This document shows positions 5,314 to 12,623 of a DNA stretch of 13,924 bases, one piece after another. The translations under genes and the position numbers were made by a program. How positions within the stretch are numbered: position 1 is the stretch's first letter; each line of letters opens with the position of its first letter. Location: the NCBI GenBank assembly GCA_030671225.1, contig DAOVAE010000007.1, forward strand, positions 1 to 13,924, given 5' to 3'. The notes beneath the pieces were generated by a model. That model saw nothing but the letters and a program-made list of their open reading frames with translations, did no database searches and was not told the DNA's origin. The DNA is from Desulfobacteraceae bacterium. Lineage in GTDB: Bacteria; Desulfobacterota; Desulfobacteria; Desulfobacterales; UBA11574.

Positions 5314-7590
5314 ATGCAAACAGAATACGGTAATTTGAAATCAGCTCGGATTTGCAAAGCTATGGCCTGTCTTGCACTTATTCTATTTATTCTGATTGTA
5401 ACTTCTGTTTCTGTCTCGGCAGAGGGGCAATCCAAACTGCTTACGGATGATCCCAAAGAGCCATGGCATATTATTGCAGATGAAATACATTATGACTATA
5501 AAGCAAATCAATATGTTGCCATAGGCAATGTAACTATAACAAAACAAGACAAAAATCTTAGCGCCGATTATGTCCGTTTTGATCAAAAAAACATGAAAGC
5601 TTTTGCAGACGGCCATGTGATCATGACAGCAGGACAAGATATACTGACCGGGAGCAGTATGGAAATGGATCTGAATGCTGAAACGGGGACTATATATAAT
5701 GGCACTATATTCCTACAAGAAAACCATTTTTATATAAAAGGAGCCAAACTTAAAAAGGTCGGCAAGGACTCATATACTGCTGATAAAGCCAGTATCACAA
5801 CCTGTGACGGTGATCGACCTGCCTGGAAAATTACAGGTAGAAACCTAAAAATTACAATAGAAGGATACGGTTTTGTGAAGCATGCAGCGCTTTGGGCCAA
5901 AAAAATACCTGTACTGTATACTCCGTTTCTTGTTTTTCCCGTAAAGTTAAAACGCCAATCGGGTTTATTGCCGCCCCAATTTGGTTATTCGGATCGCAAA
6001 GGGACAGAATATAATCAGCCCTTTTACTGGGCCATAAACCAAAGCTCAGATGCAACGTTCTATGTACACCACATGGGACGTCGCGGGGAAAAATTTGGGC
6101 TGGAATACCGTTATGTTTTGGACGAAAAGTCAAAGGGAATCCTGATGTACGATTTTTTGAATGACAAAAAAGTTGATGACGGCTCTTTTGATTCAAGCAA
6201 AAATTGGGGGTATGAAGATGACGACGTACTGCGGCCCAATTCCGACCGCTACTGGTTCAGGATGAAACATGATCAGGCTTTGCCCTTTGAATTTTTTGCA
6301 AAGCTTGACATGGACATTGTGAGCGATCAGGATTATCTCCGGGAATTTAAAAGCGGATATACCGGATTTAACGAAACAAATGCTTATTTTCTCGAAACTT
6401 TTGGCAGAGACCTTGATGATTATAATGATCCGGTAAGGGTCAACAGGTTCAACTTAAACAGGATCTGGTCCCTTTACAGCCTAAACGCCGAATTGCGCTG
6501 GTATGATAATGTCATAATCCGGCGTCAGGAGGAAACGGATACAACCTTGCAGAAACTGCCGCTTATAGAGTTTGACGGGGTAAGGCAGAGGATTTATAGT
6601 TCCCCTTTTTATTTTGATCTCGATTCTGAATACACATATTTTTACAGTGAAGACGGTGCAAGGGGTCATCGGATGGATGCGCATCCCAGGTTTTATCTTC
6701 CATATAGTTATAAAGGCTATTTCACCGTTGAGCCCTCCATAGGGGTGCGGGAGACGGTCTGGCATTTTGATAAAGACGAATTCAGCTCTTCTGACAAAAA
6801 AACACTCTACAGAGATATGTATGACATAAAGATAGATCTTTCTTCCGAAATCTATCACATATTCAATGTAAACGGTAAAAGCATCGAAAAGATCAAGCAC
6901 TCCATAAAGCCACAAGTAATCTGGGATTACATACCTGAAAAAGACCAGGATGAATTTCCATCGTTTGATGACTTAGATCGGATTGGAAGACAAAACCTAA
7001 TTACTTATTCCATCACAAACACATTAACATCAAAATCCAAAGAGAATAGAGAAAAAAAGGATGCATATTCAATAGATAAAACTTACGGCCATGAAAATTA
7101 TAATCCGCCAAGCTATGCCTACAACCAGTTCTGCCGATTTGAGCTGGAACAGAGTTACGATATCAATAAGGCAAAAGAGGATGATCCCGAGCCCTTTTCA
7201 ACGATTTACGGCGAAATAGAAATTGTTCCTGTCAAATATTTTTCAATAGATGCTGATGCCCAATGGTCCCATTATGACAACAGATTTCGATCCCGCAATG
7301 TTGCATTAAATCTATGGGATAAACGTGGGGACAAACTGTTTGTGGAACACAGGTACACAATCGATTCAAGTGAATCTATCTACACAGACCTTCTTTTAAA
7401 AGTATCAGACAGACTTTCGGCATATGCAGAATATGAACGGAATATTTTTGAAGGCGAAGATATAAAATACGGCGTGGGCTTTTTATATGAAACGCAGTGC
7501 TGGTCACTAGATTTACGTTACATTGACGAGGAGAATGACCGCAAATTTCTATTTATGATTGACCTTTTTGGAATTGGCAGATTTGATTAA
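5314..7590 (+). CDS. lptD: LPS-assembly outer membrane protein LptD
   Basis: Outer-membrane beta-barrel that, with LptE, inserts lipopolysaccharide into the outer leaflet. From the ATG at 5314 the protein has 758 aa and a signal peptide: basic start, hydrophobic core ACLALILFILIVTSV, cleavage likely after VSA. Next comes the periplasmic OstA/LptA-like beta-jellyroll (WHIIADEIHYD, ISADYVRFDQ-like strands, ADGHVIM), then the LptD barrel region with IPVLYTPFLVFPV and KRQSGLLPPQFGYS, and alternating aromatic strands to the end. Cys164 (TTCDGDRPAW) and Cys729 (ETQCWS) match the positions of the conserved LptD disulfide; E. coli has two adjacent Cys at the C-terminal site, here only one. The start is uncertain: in-frame ATGs at 5203 and 5362 exist. 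5203 would place 37 odd residues before the signal peptide, and no candidate has a strong ribosome site. Confidence 0.92.
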   Translation: MQTEYGNLKSARICKAMACLALILFILIVTSVSVSAEGQSKLLTDDPKEPWHIIADEIHYDYKANQYVAIGNVTITKQDKNLSADYVRFDQKNMKAFADGHVIMTAGQDILTGSSMEMDLNAETGTIYNGTIFLQENHFYIKGAKLKKVGKDSYTADKASITTCDGDRPAWKITGRNLKITIEGYGFVKHAALWAKKIPVLYTPFLVFPVKLKRQSGLLPPQFGYSDRKGTEYNQPFYWAINQSSDATFYVHHMGRRGEKFGLEYRYVLDEKSKGILMYDFLNDKKVDDGSFDSSKNWGYEDDDVLRPNSDRYWFRMKHDQALPFEFFAKLDMDIVSDQDYLREFKSGYTGFNETNAYFLETFGRDLDDYNDPVRVNRFNLNRIWSLYSLNAELRWYDNVIIRRQEETDTTLQKLPLIEFDGVRQRIYSSPFYFDLDSEYTYFYSEDGARGHRMDAHPRFYLPYSYKGYFTVEPSIGVRETVWHFDKDEFSSSDKKTLYRDMYDIKIDLSSEIYHIFNVNGKSIEKIKHSIKPQVIWDYIPEKDQDEFPSFDDLDRIGRQNLITYSITNTLTSKSKENREKKDAYSIDKTYGHENYNPPSYAYNQFCRFELEQSYDINKAKEDDPEPFSTIYGEIEIVPVKYFSIDADAQWSHYDNRFRSRNVALNLWDKRGDKLFVEHRYTIDSSESIYTDLLLKVSDRLSAYAEYERNIFEGEDIKYGVGFLYETQCWSLDLRYIDEENDRKFLFMIDLFGIGRFD

Positions 7591-7728
7591 GAAATATCCG
7601 GAAGTAGCTTTGAATAACCCTTTTGATGAAAATTTTTTCCAATAACCTAAATTCTTCAGATTTTAGGAATAATCTAACTGGACATATTTGGATGAACAGA
7701 ATATAGAACAGAATATAGTAATAGACCA
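7591..7728 (+). promoter_or_regulatory. Leader of the NusG paralog with a 12-bp tandem repeat
   Basis: 138 bp between lptD and the NusG paralog. GAACAGAATATA occurs twice head to tail and exactly (7694-7705, 7706-7717), ending 11 bp before the start codon. A weak inverted repeat CCTAAA (about 7649) with TTTAGG lies upstream and lacks a T run, so I do not call a terminator. There is no clear Shine-Dalgarno sequence; the tandem repeat occupies the place where one would sit. Confidence 0.35.
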
Positions 7729-8256
7729 ATGACGATATCAGAGTTAACATATTCATGGTATGTTCTGCATACAAAAAGCAGGTTCGAAAACGTGGTAAAT
7801 GAGGGCCTGATCAAAAAATCGATGGAGGTTTTTCTTCCAAAGGTTCAGGTCAGGAGCAAGCGCCGAGACCGAAAGGTTATGATTAGAGTACCGCTTTTTC
7901 CGGGATACCTGTTTGTAAAAACCGATCTTAATCCTTCTGAACATCTTGAAATTGTAAAAACAGTCGGCGCGGTTCGTTTAATAGGCAACAAAGACGGACC
8001 GATTTCCGTTTCTTCCCAGACCATCGAATCTTTGAAGATCATGGTCAAAGTGGGTGATTCGGTTACAACCGGTACCCGTTTTAAAAAAGGGGACAGAGTG
8101 GTAGTGGTTTATGGACCATTTACCGGTGTAATCGGAACTTTTGTCCGGTACAGAGGGAAAGGGCGTGTGATTGTTAATATCGAAGCACTGGGGCAGTTTG
8201 CCGGAGTACACGTGAGTGAAGAAGATATTGAAAAACTGCCAGAAATATTATCATAA
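7729..8256 (+). CDS. NusG-family transcription antitermination paralog (RfaH/UpxY/LoaP-like)
   Basis: A 175-residue protein with an NGN domain at about 8-110 (SWYVLHTKSRFENVV, then VPLFPGYLFVKTDL, a NusG-family hallmark, and VGAVRLIGNKDGP) and a KOW domain at about 118-168 (FKKGDRVVVVYGPFTGVIG, RGKGRVIVNIEALGQ). NGN binds RNA polymerase at the clamp; KOW contacts ribosomal S10 or Rho in housekeeping NusG. This is probably not the housekeeping nusG, which normally lies with secE and rplK. The sequence style (RSKRRDRKVMIRVPLFPGYLF) is that of specialised paralogs that promote read-through of long polysaccharide or natural-product operons. Its target is unknown: no such operon is in the window, though lptD, an LPS export gene, is immediately upstream. 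The start is the ATG at 7729, placing the first NGN strand at residue 9. Confidence 0.85.
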   Translation: MTISELTYSWYVLHTKSRFENVVNEGLIKKSMEVFLPKVQVRSKRRDRKVMIRVPLFPGYLFVKTDLNPSEHLEIVKTVGAVRLIGNKDGPISVSSQTIESLKIMVKVGDSVTTGTRFKKGDRVVVVYGPFTGVIGTFVRYRGKGRVIVNIEALGQFAGVHVSEEDIEKLPEILS

Positions 8257-8260
8257 CTGC

Positions 8261-8289
8261 TTGACTTATTATCAGTTTGCGTTTAATAA
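8261..8289 (+). promoter_or_regulatory. Candidate sigma70-type promoter for the HU/IHF gene
   Basis: TTGACT (8261-8266, five of six to consensus) lies just after the NusG-paralog stop. The -10 is either TAATAA (8284-8289, spacer 17, three of six) or TTTAAT (8282-8287, spacer 15, five of six). It is placed about 60 bp before the strong ribosome site of the next gene. No terminator separates it from the upstream gene, so read-through is also possible. Confidence 0.35.
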
Positions 8290-8340
8290 AATCGAACACA
8301 ATGAACGGGTTCTTTCCTTATTACCACATGTTATTGTGAG

Positions 8341-8347
8341 AAGGAGG
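8341..8347 (+). promoter_or_regulatory. Strong Shine-Dalgarno of the HU/IHF gene
   Basis: AAGGAGG is a near-perfect match to the anti-SD and fixes the start at the ATG at 8352. A competing ATG at 8348 directly abuts the motif, is in another frame and stops after three codons, so it is disregarded. It is the strongest ribosome site in the window, fitting an abundant nucleoid protein. Confidence 0.7.
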
Positions 8348-8351
8348 ATGT

Positions 8352-8627
8352 ATGAATAAGTTGGAACTTATCTCCGCTTTGCAAACCGAAGCAAAGATCT
8401 CAAAACCAGAAGCGGCAAAGGTTGTCCAGGTATTGTTCGACAGCATGACTGACGCCATGGCAAGGGGAGAGCGTGTTGAAATTCGCGGTCTGTGCAGTTT
8501 TTTTGTTAAAAACTACAAAAGCTATGCCGGAAGAAACCCTAAAACCGGAGAAAAGGTTGTCATAAAACCAAAGAAACTTCCGTTTTTTAAATCCGGAAAA
8601 GAATTGAAAGATCGGGTAAACAGTTAA
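8352..8627 (+). CDS. HU/IHF-family nucleoid DNA-binding protein
   Basis: 91 residues, the usual family size. The N-terminal helical dimerisation half (MNKLELISALQTEAKISKPEA, with KLELI and the helix-turn-helix-like EAAKVV) is followed by the beta saddle (RVEIRGLCSFFVKNYK) and the arm carrying RNPKTGE, whose proline intercalates into the minor groove to bend DNA; it ends LPFFKSGKELKDRVN. The usual GFGSF turn reads GLCSF here, with a cysteine replacing glycine. The arm and C terminus are somewhat more like IHF-beta than HU, but I cannot assign it to either. It precedes holB by 4 bp and is probably cotranscribed. Role: DNA bending and compaction, as homodimer or heterodimer. Confidence 0.9.
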   Translation: MNKLELISALQTEAKISKPEAAKVVQVLFDSMTDAMARGERVEIRGLCSFFVKNYKSYAGRNPKTGEKVVIKPKKLPFFKSGKELKDRVNS

Positions 8628-8631
8628 ATTT

Positions 8632-9705
8632 GTGTCTGGTTTTGAATCGATATCTGGATTTGAGTCGATATTAGGCCAAGAACAGCCGATACGGCTACTA
8701 ACCACCCTATTTCGAAATGAGACAATACCTCACGCCCTTCTTTTGTTGGGGGTTGAAGGGGTGGGCAAACAGACCGCTGCTATGGCTTTCGCTATGGCGT
8801 GTAACTGTATGGTCTTTGAACAAAAGAACCTTTCAGAAGGGACGAAAACCCAAGCTGACTGTTACACGACATCGGACCAAATAACAACAATCGGCCCTTG
8901 CGGCTGTTGCAAATCATGCCGAAAAATCGAATCGGGTAATCACCCGGATATTATTCTGGTTAAACCATCCGGTCCTTTTATCAGGATTGGTCAAATACGT
9001 GACCTTTGTGACACCCTTGCCTTGAAACCTTACGAGGCCAGGTTACGTGTGGTCATAATATCTGATGCCCAGGCTATGAATCCTTCAGCAGGCAATGCCC
9101 TCCTCAAGGTACTGGAGGAACCCCCGGATCAAACTATTCTGATACTTACCGCCATGCAGACATCCGATCTTCTTCCTACAATCGTATCGCGATGTCAGCA
9201 CATTAGATTTAACCCGGTTTCCCGAAAGAACATTGAGACGTTACTGATTCAAAGACATAAAGCGCATCCAGATGATGCAAAGATAATAGCGGCCATGGCA
9301 AACGGTAGTGTCTCCAAAGCCTTCTCCATGATCAGTCCCATGAACGGGGCAAATTGGATGAACCGGAGGATTTGGCTGATAAATGAAGTTGAATCTTTGT
9401 CGAAAAAACCGATCGGTCCACAAATGGCATTTGCGGAAAAGCTGTCAAAAAACAAGGAACTCCTTGCTGACTCTCTGGAGGTGATTAAATCCTGGCTCAG
9501 GGACCTTGTTGTCTGCAAATATCATCCTGGGAAAATTATCAACAAGGACTTAAGCGACAGGATTCAACGTGCTTCCAAAAAAATGAAAGTTATTTCAATG
9601 CTTTCAAAAATTGATGATATTCATTCAGCCCAGAAAGATATTAAGGCAAACGCCAATTTGCGGCTGACTTTAGAAGTATTAATAATGCGACTTGCAAAAG
9701 TTTAA
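8632..9705 (+). CDS. holB: DNA polymerase III delta' subunit (clamp loader)
   Basis: 357 residues, GTG start 4 bp after the HU/IHF stop. AAA+ clamp-loader subunit that helps load the beta sliding clamp. Seen: ILGQEQPIRLL at the N terminus, Walker A GVEGVGKQT (40-48), a zinc module with C90, C93 and C96 (CGCCKSC) and a probable first ligand in ACNC, GNALLKVLEEPP, and the SRC motif at 186-188 (arginine finger). Length and lack of a long C-terminal extension favour delta' over gamma/tau. The segment between the first and second zinc ligands is longer than in DnaX by roughly 25 residues. Residues 2-13 are a tandem duplication (SGFESI twice). The GTG is chosen because nothing else suitable lies between the hup stop and the repeat; the ribosome site is weak, suggesting coupling to the upstream gene. 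ricT follows, as in Firmicutes. Confidence 0.93.
   Translation: MSGFESISGFESILGQEQPIRLLTTLFRNETIPHALLLLGVEGVGKQTAAMAFAMACNCMVFEQKNLSEGTKTQADCYTTSDQITTIGPCGCCKSCRKIESGNHPDIILVKPSGPFIRIGQIRDLCDTLALKPYEARLRVVIISDAQAMNPSAGNALLKVLEEPPDQTILILTAMQTSDLLPTIVSRCQHIRFNPVSRKNIETLLIQRHKAHPDDAKIIAAMANGSVSKAFSMISPMNGANWMNRRIWLINEVESLSKKPIGPQMAFAEKLSKNKELLADSLEVIKSWLRDLVVCKYHPGKIINKDLSDRIQRASKKMKVISMLSKIDDIHSAQKDIKANANLRLTLEVLIMRLAKV
8635..8670 (+). repeat. 18-bp tandem duplication at the start of holB
   Basis: Two adjacent 18-bp units, 8635-8652 and 8653-8670, differ at two positions, both third codon positions (GGT/GGA and GAA/GAG). They encode SGFESI twice, so the duplication keeps frame and only synonymous changes have accumulated. 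Confidence 0.85.
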
Positions 9706-9859
9706 GACACATTATACATATACAAGATACAGGGTCCATGGATCCGGGTTATGCAACCCATTGTTCCGATCGTGACTTGGCTTAAAATCCGAATCACCTG
9801 AATGCTGTGTCGACCTCGTTGTTTTTTATAAAGCTAAAATGATACAAAAACTCTAAAAT
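9706..9859 (+). other. Spacer between holB and ricT
   Basis: 154 bp with no gene. It holds a short perfect hairpin, GGGTT (9746-9750), loop ATGC, AACCC (9755-9759), without a T run, so it is not a convincing terminator. A five-codon reading frame (ATG at 9839, stop at 9854) lies directly before ricT in the same frame. No Shine-Dalgarno is evident before ricT and no promoter stands out. Confidence 0.4.
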
Positions 9860-10672
9860 ATGAAAAAAGTAGTTGGGATAAGATTCAAGCCTGCCGGCAA
9901 GGTTTACGACTTTGACAGCGGTGCATTTGTACTTAATCGAGGGGACCATGTGATTGTGGAAACCGAACAAGGGCTTAGTTTCGGAACTGTGGCGGTTCCA
10001 GCGGTACAACGTGACGAATCTGCAGCAGGCGTATCAGGAAAGCCCTTGAAAAAAGTGTTTCGTCTGGCGAGTCAAAAGGACCTTGATCAAAGAAATAAAA
10101 ATCGTAAAACTGAAGAACAGGCCCATGCCTATTGTATTAAATGCATCAAGGAACTTGGCCTTAAAATGAGCCTTTTTTCAGTTGAAAGCTCCTTTGATGC
10201 CGGTAAATTGACATTTTTTTTTACATCTGAAGGTCGTGTCGATTTCCGGCAACTTGTAAAAATGCTGGTTAAAGAACTGGGCGTTAGGATAGAGATGAGG
10301 CAGGTGGGGATACGCAACCAGGCAAAGATGTGCGGTGGTATAGGAAGGTGCGGACGTGAAATATGCTGTTCGGCATTTATTGAGAAATTCGGACCTGTTT
10401 CCATACGCATGGCAAAAGAACAAGGGTTGTCATTAAATCCAACAAAAATTTCCGGCCAGTGCGGTCGACTGATGTGTTGCCTTACCTTTGAATACGAAAT
10501 GTACAAGAACATTAAGAAGCAATTCCCAAAAATCGGGGAAACCGTGACAACTAAAAATGGTAAAGGTAAGGTGATCCGCCATAATGCAATATTCAATCGC
10601 ATAGCAATTCGTTTAGATGACGGACAGGATATAGAAGCTGAATTAAATGAAATCGTAAAGGGGGGAAAATAG
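9860..10672 (+). CDS. ricT: RicT/YaaT-family (PSP1 domain) protein
   Basis: 270 residues, close to the roughly 275 aa of Bacillus YaaT (RicT). The PSP1 C-terminal-type core covers most of the protein: VVGIRFKPAGKVYDFD at the N terminus, SEGRVDFRQLVKMLVKELG in the middle, then two cysteine-rich blocks, C158/C164/C169/C170 (CGGIGRCGREICC) and C201/C206/C207 (GQCGRLMCC). In B. subtilis RicT, with RicA and RicF, forms an Fe-S-containing complex that controls RNA processing by RNase Y and affects competence, sporulation and biofilm; the conserved cysteines fit cluster binding. The role outside Firmicutes is unclear. Context holB-ricT-metG resembles the Firmicutes tmk-holB-ricT-metS region. The stop codon TAG overlaps the metG ribosome site, so ricT and metG are probably one transcript. 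No strong ribosome site precedes the ATG. Confidence 0.92.
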   Translation: MKKVVGIRFKPAGKVYDFDSGAFVLNRGDHVIVETEQGLSFGTVAVPAVQRDESAAGVSGKPLKKVFRLASQKDLDQRNKNRKTEEQAHAYCIKCIKELGLKMSLFSVESSFDAGKLTFFFTSEGRVDFRQLVKMLVKELGVRIEMRQVGIRNQAKMCGGIGRCGREICCSAFIEKFGPVSIRMAKEQGLSLNPTKISGQCGRLMCCLTFEYEMYKNIKKQFPKIGETVTTKNGKGKVIRHNAIFNRIAIRLDDGQDIEAELNEIVKGGK

Positions 10673-10680
10673 GAGAAAAA

Positions 10681-12603
10681 ATGTCCGAACCCTTTTATAT
10701 AACAACACCGATCTACTATGTTAATGCCAGACCCCATCTTGGCCACGCATACACAACTATTGTAGCAGATGTGGCATGCAGGTTTCACTCGATGAGCAAG
10801 GTAGAGACTTTTTTTCTTACCGGTACGGACGAACACGGCGACAAGGTTGTACGTGCCGCTAAAAAAGAGAGTCTAAGCCCCAGGAAATATGTGGACAAGA
10901 TAAGCGGTCTTTTCAGGGCTCTCTGGCCCGAACTTAACATCAGGAACAGCTATTTTATCCGCACTACCGATGCATCCCATATTGCAATTGTTGAGCAAGT
11001 AATGCAAAAGATCTATGATTCAGGCGATATCTATTTCAGTGAATATCAAGGACTTTACTGCTTTGGGTGCGAGCGTTTCTACACAGAGCGCGAGCACGTT
11101 GACGGCAAATGCCCTGATCATGAAACAGAGCTTGAACTTATTGAAGAATCCAACTATTTTTTCAAGATGAGCCGTTATCAGAACTGGCTGATTGATCATA
11201 TTAAGAACAATCCATATTTTATAACTCCCGAACGTTATAAAAACGAAGTTCTTTCCTTTCTTAAAGAACCGCTTGATGATCTATGCATCTCCCGCCCCAA
11301 AAAAAGACTTAAATGGGGTATTACGCTTCCGTTTGATAAAAACTTCGTGATATATGTATGGTTCGATGCCCTTTTAAACTATGTTTCAGCTTTACAATAC
11401 CCCGATGGGGATTTGTTCAAAACATTCTGGCCATATGTACAGCACATTGTGGGTAAGGATATTTTAAAACCCCACGGCATTTACTGGCCGATTATGCTAA
11501 AGGCGGCGGGCATCCCTGTATATAAACAACTGTATGTTCACGGATACTGGAATGTTGATCAAAGCAAAATGTCGAAAAGCATTGGGAATGTAGTAGAACC
11601 GCTTCAGCTGATAAATGTTTACGGACTCGATACATTCAGATATTTTCTCATGCGAGAAATGGTCTTCGGGCTCGATTCCAGCTTCAGTGAAAAGGCGCTT
11701 ATACAACGCATCAATTCTGATCTGGCAAATGATCTTGGGAACCTGTTCAGCAGGGTTTTAACAATGGTGCACAAATATTTTTCAGGAGTTGTTCCACAAG
11801 TCGATACCCGAGTGGAAAAGGAGCTCCGGCTCGGCTTGAAATCGGATGCCTTGAAAACGATTGACAAATTTGAAAAAAATATGAAAGCATTTGCCTTCCA
11901 TAAGGCGCTCATAGCCATCTGGGAACTTATCGGAAGGATGAACAAATATATTGACCTTACCACGCCCTGGGTACTTGCAAAGAAGAAATCGAGCCGAAAA
12001 CAGCTTGAAGTTGTAATTTACAACCTTCTCGAATCTCTCAGAATCATGTCCGGCCTCATATATCCCATAATGCCGGGTACGGCCGAGATCATGCAAAAGC
12101 ATCTTGGTATGAACCCGCAAAAACCGTTTTATCATCTTGATACACTTAAAACATGGAAAACCATATTGCCCGGCACTAACTTGCCTAAATCAATCACACT
12201 TTTTCCTAGGATAGATTTAAAAAATGATGGTGGCCCTTCGTCGGTAGTAAGGTATTTAGTATCTGAACCGCCTGCAATTAAATCCGAAATAAACCTTGAA
12301 ACACTCAATAAGGTTGATCTAAGGGTGGCTACGGTGGTTCGCGCAGAAGCGGTCCCAAGGTCGAAAAAGTTGCTCAAACTTGAGGTCGATCTGGGAAAAA
12401 GGAGAACGATCGTGGCCGGCATTTCTGAAGACTATGCTCCCGAGGATCTGGTGGGCAAGCAGGTTATTATTGTTGCGAATCTCAAACCTGCCAAATTGAT
12501 GGGAATACTGTCCAAGGGTATGTTGCTGGCCGCAACTGATGAAGAACGTTGTACAGTAGCAACGCTGGACAAAAAAGTAAAACCGGGAACACCTCTAAGC
12601 TAA
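10681..12603 (+). CDS. metG: Methionyl-tRNA synthetase with C-terminal tRNA-binding domain
   Basis: 640 residues. Charges tRNA-Met, including initiator, in the cytoplasm. Class I signatures are intact: HLGH at 19-22 (RPHLGHAYT), FLTGTDEHGDK, YVWFDALLNY, and KMSKS at 296-300 (DQSKMSKSIGNVV). A single zinc knuckle, C127-F-G-C130 with C144-P-D-H147, marks the one-knuckle MetRS type. Residues about 390-510 form the helical anticodon-binding domain, and about 535-640 an EMAPII/Trbp111-like OB-fold (VDLRVATVVRAEAVPRSKKL, then VAGISEDY and KPAKLMGILSKGM) that aids tRNA binding and dimerisation. AGGAG at 10671-10675 gives good spacing to the ATG at 10681. It lies 8 bp after ricT and 20 bp before the transpeptidase gene. 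Its intact motifs contrast with the altered CysRS module at the left of the window. Confidence 0.97.
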   Translation: MSEPFYITTPIYYVNARPHLGHAYTTIVADVACRFHSMSKVETFFLTGTDEHGDKVVRAAKKESLSPRKYVDKISGLFRALWPELNIRNSYFIRTTDASHIAIVEQVMQKIYDSGDIYFSEYQGLYCFGCERFYTEREHVDGKCPDHETELELIEESNYFFKMSRYQNWLIDHIKNNPYFITPERYKNEVLSFLKEPLDDLCISRPKKRLKWGITLPFDKNFVIYVWFDALLNYVSALQYPDGDLFKTFWPYVQHIVGKDILKPHGIYWPIMLKAAGIPVYKQLYVHGYWNVDQSKMSKSIGNVVEPLQLINVYGLDTFRYFLMREMVFGLDSSFSEKALIQRINSDLANDLGNLFSRVLTMVHKYFSGVVPQVDTRVEKELRLGLKSDALKTIDKFEKNMKAFAFHKALIAIWELIGRMNKYIDLTTPWVLAKKKSSRKQLEVVIYNLLESLRIMSGLIYPIMPGTAEIMQKHLGMNPQKPFYHLDTLKTWKTILPGTNLPKSITLFPRIDLKNDGGPSSVVRYLVSEPPAIKSEINLETLNKVDLRVATVVRAEAVPRSKKLLKLEVDLGKRRTIVAGISEDYAPEDLVGKQVIIVANLKPAKLMGILSKGMLLAATDEERCTVATLDKKVKPGTPLS

Positions 12604-12623
12604 GGAGTATGTCATTCTAAATA

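Noticed and set aside
5053..5319. An 88-codon minus-strand reading frame in the surE-lptD intergenic region, whose last 42 codons (from an ATG at 5181) look fairly protein-like
   Set aside because: No ribosome site before either ATG, it overlaps the lptD signal-peptide region and the inverted repeats, and it resembles no family I know; hydrophilic composition is expected from AT-rich DNA.
7649..7672. CCTAAA/TTTAGG inverted repeat after lptD as a terminator
   Set aside because: AT-rich six-base stem, ten-base loop, no T tract after it.
9746..9759. GGGTT/AACCC hairpin after holB as an intrinsic terminator
   Set aside because: Five-base-pair stem with no T run in either direction.
9839..9856. 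Five-codon upstream reading frame before ricT
   Set aside because: No ribosome site and no regulatory codon bias; short frames of this size are expected by chance.
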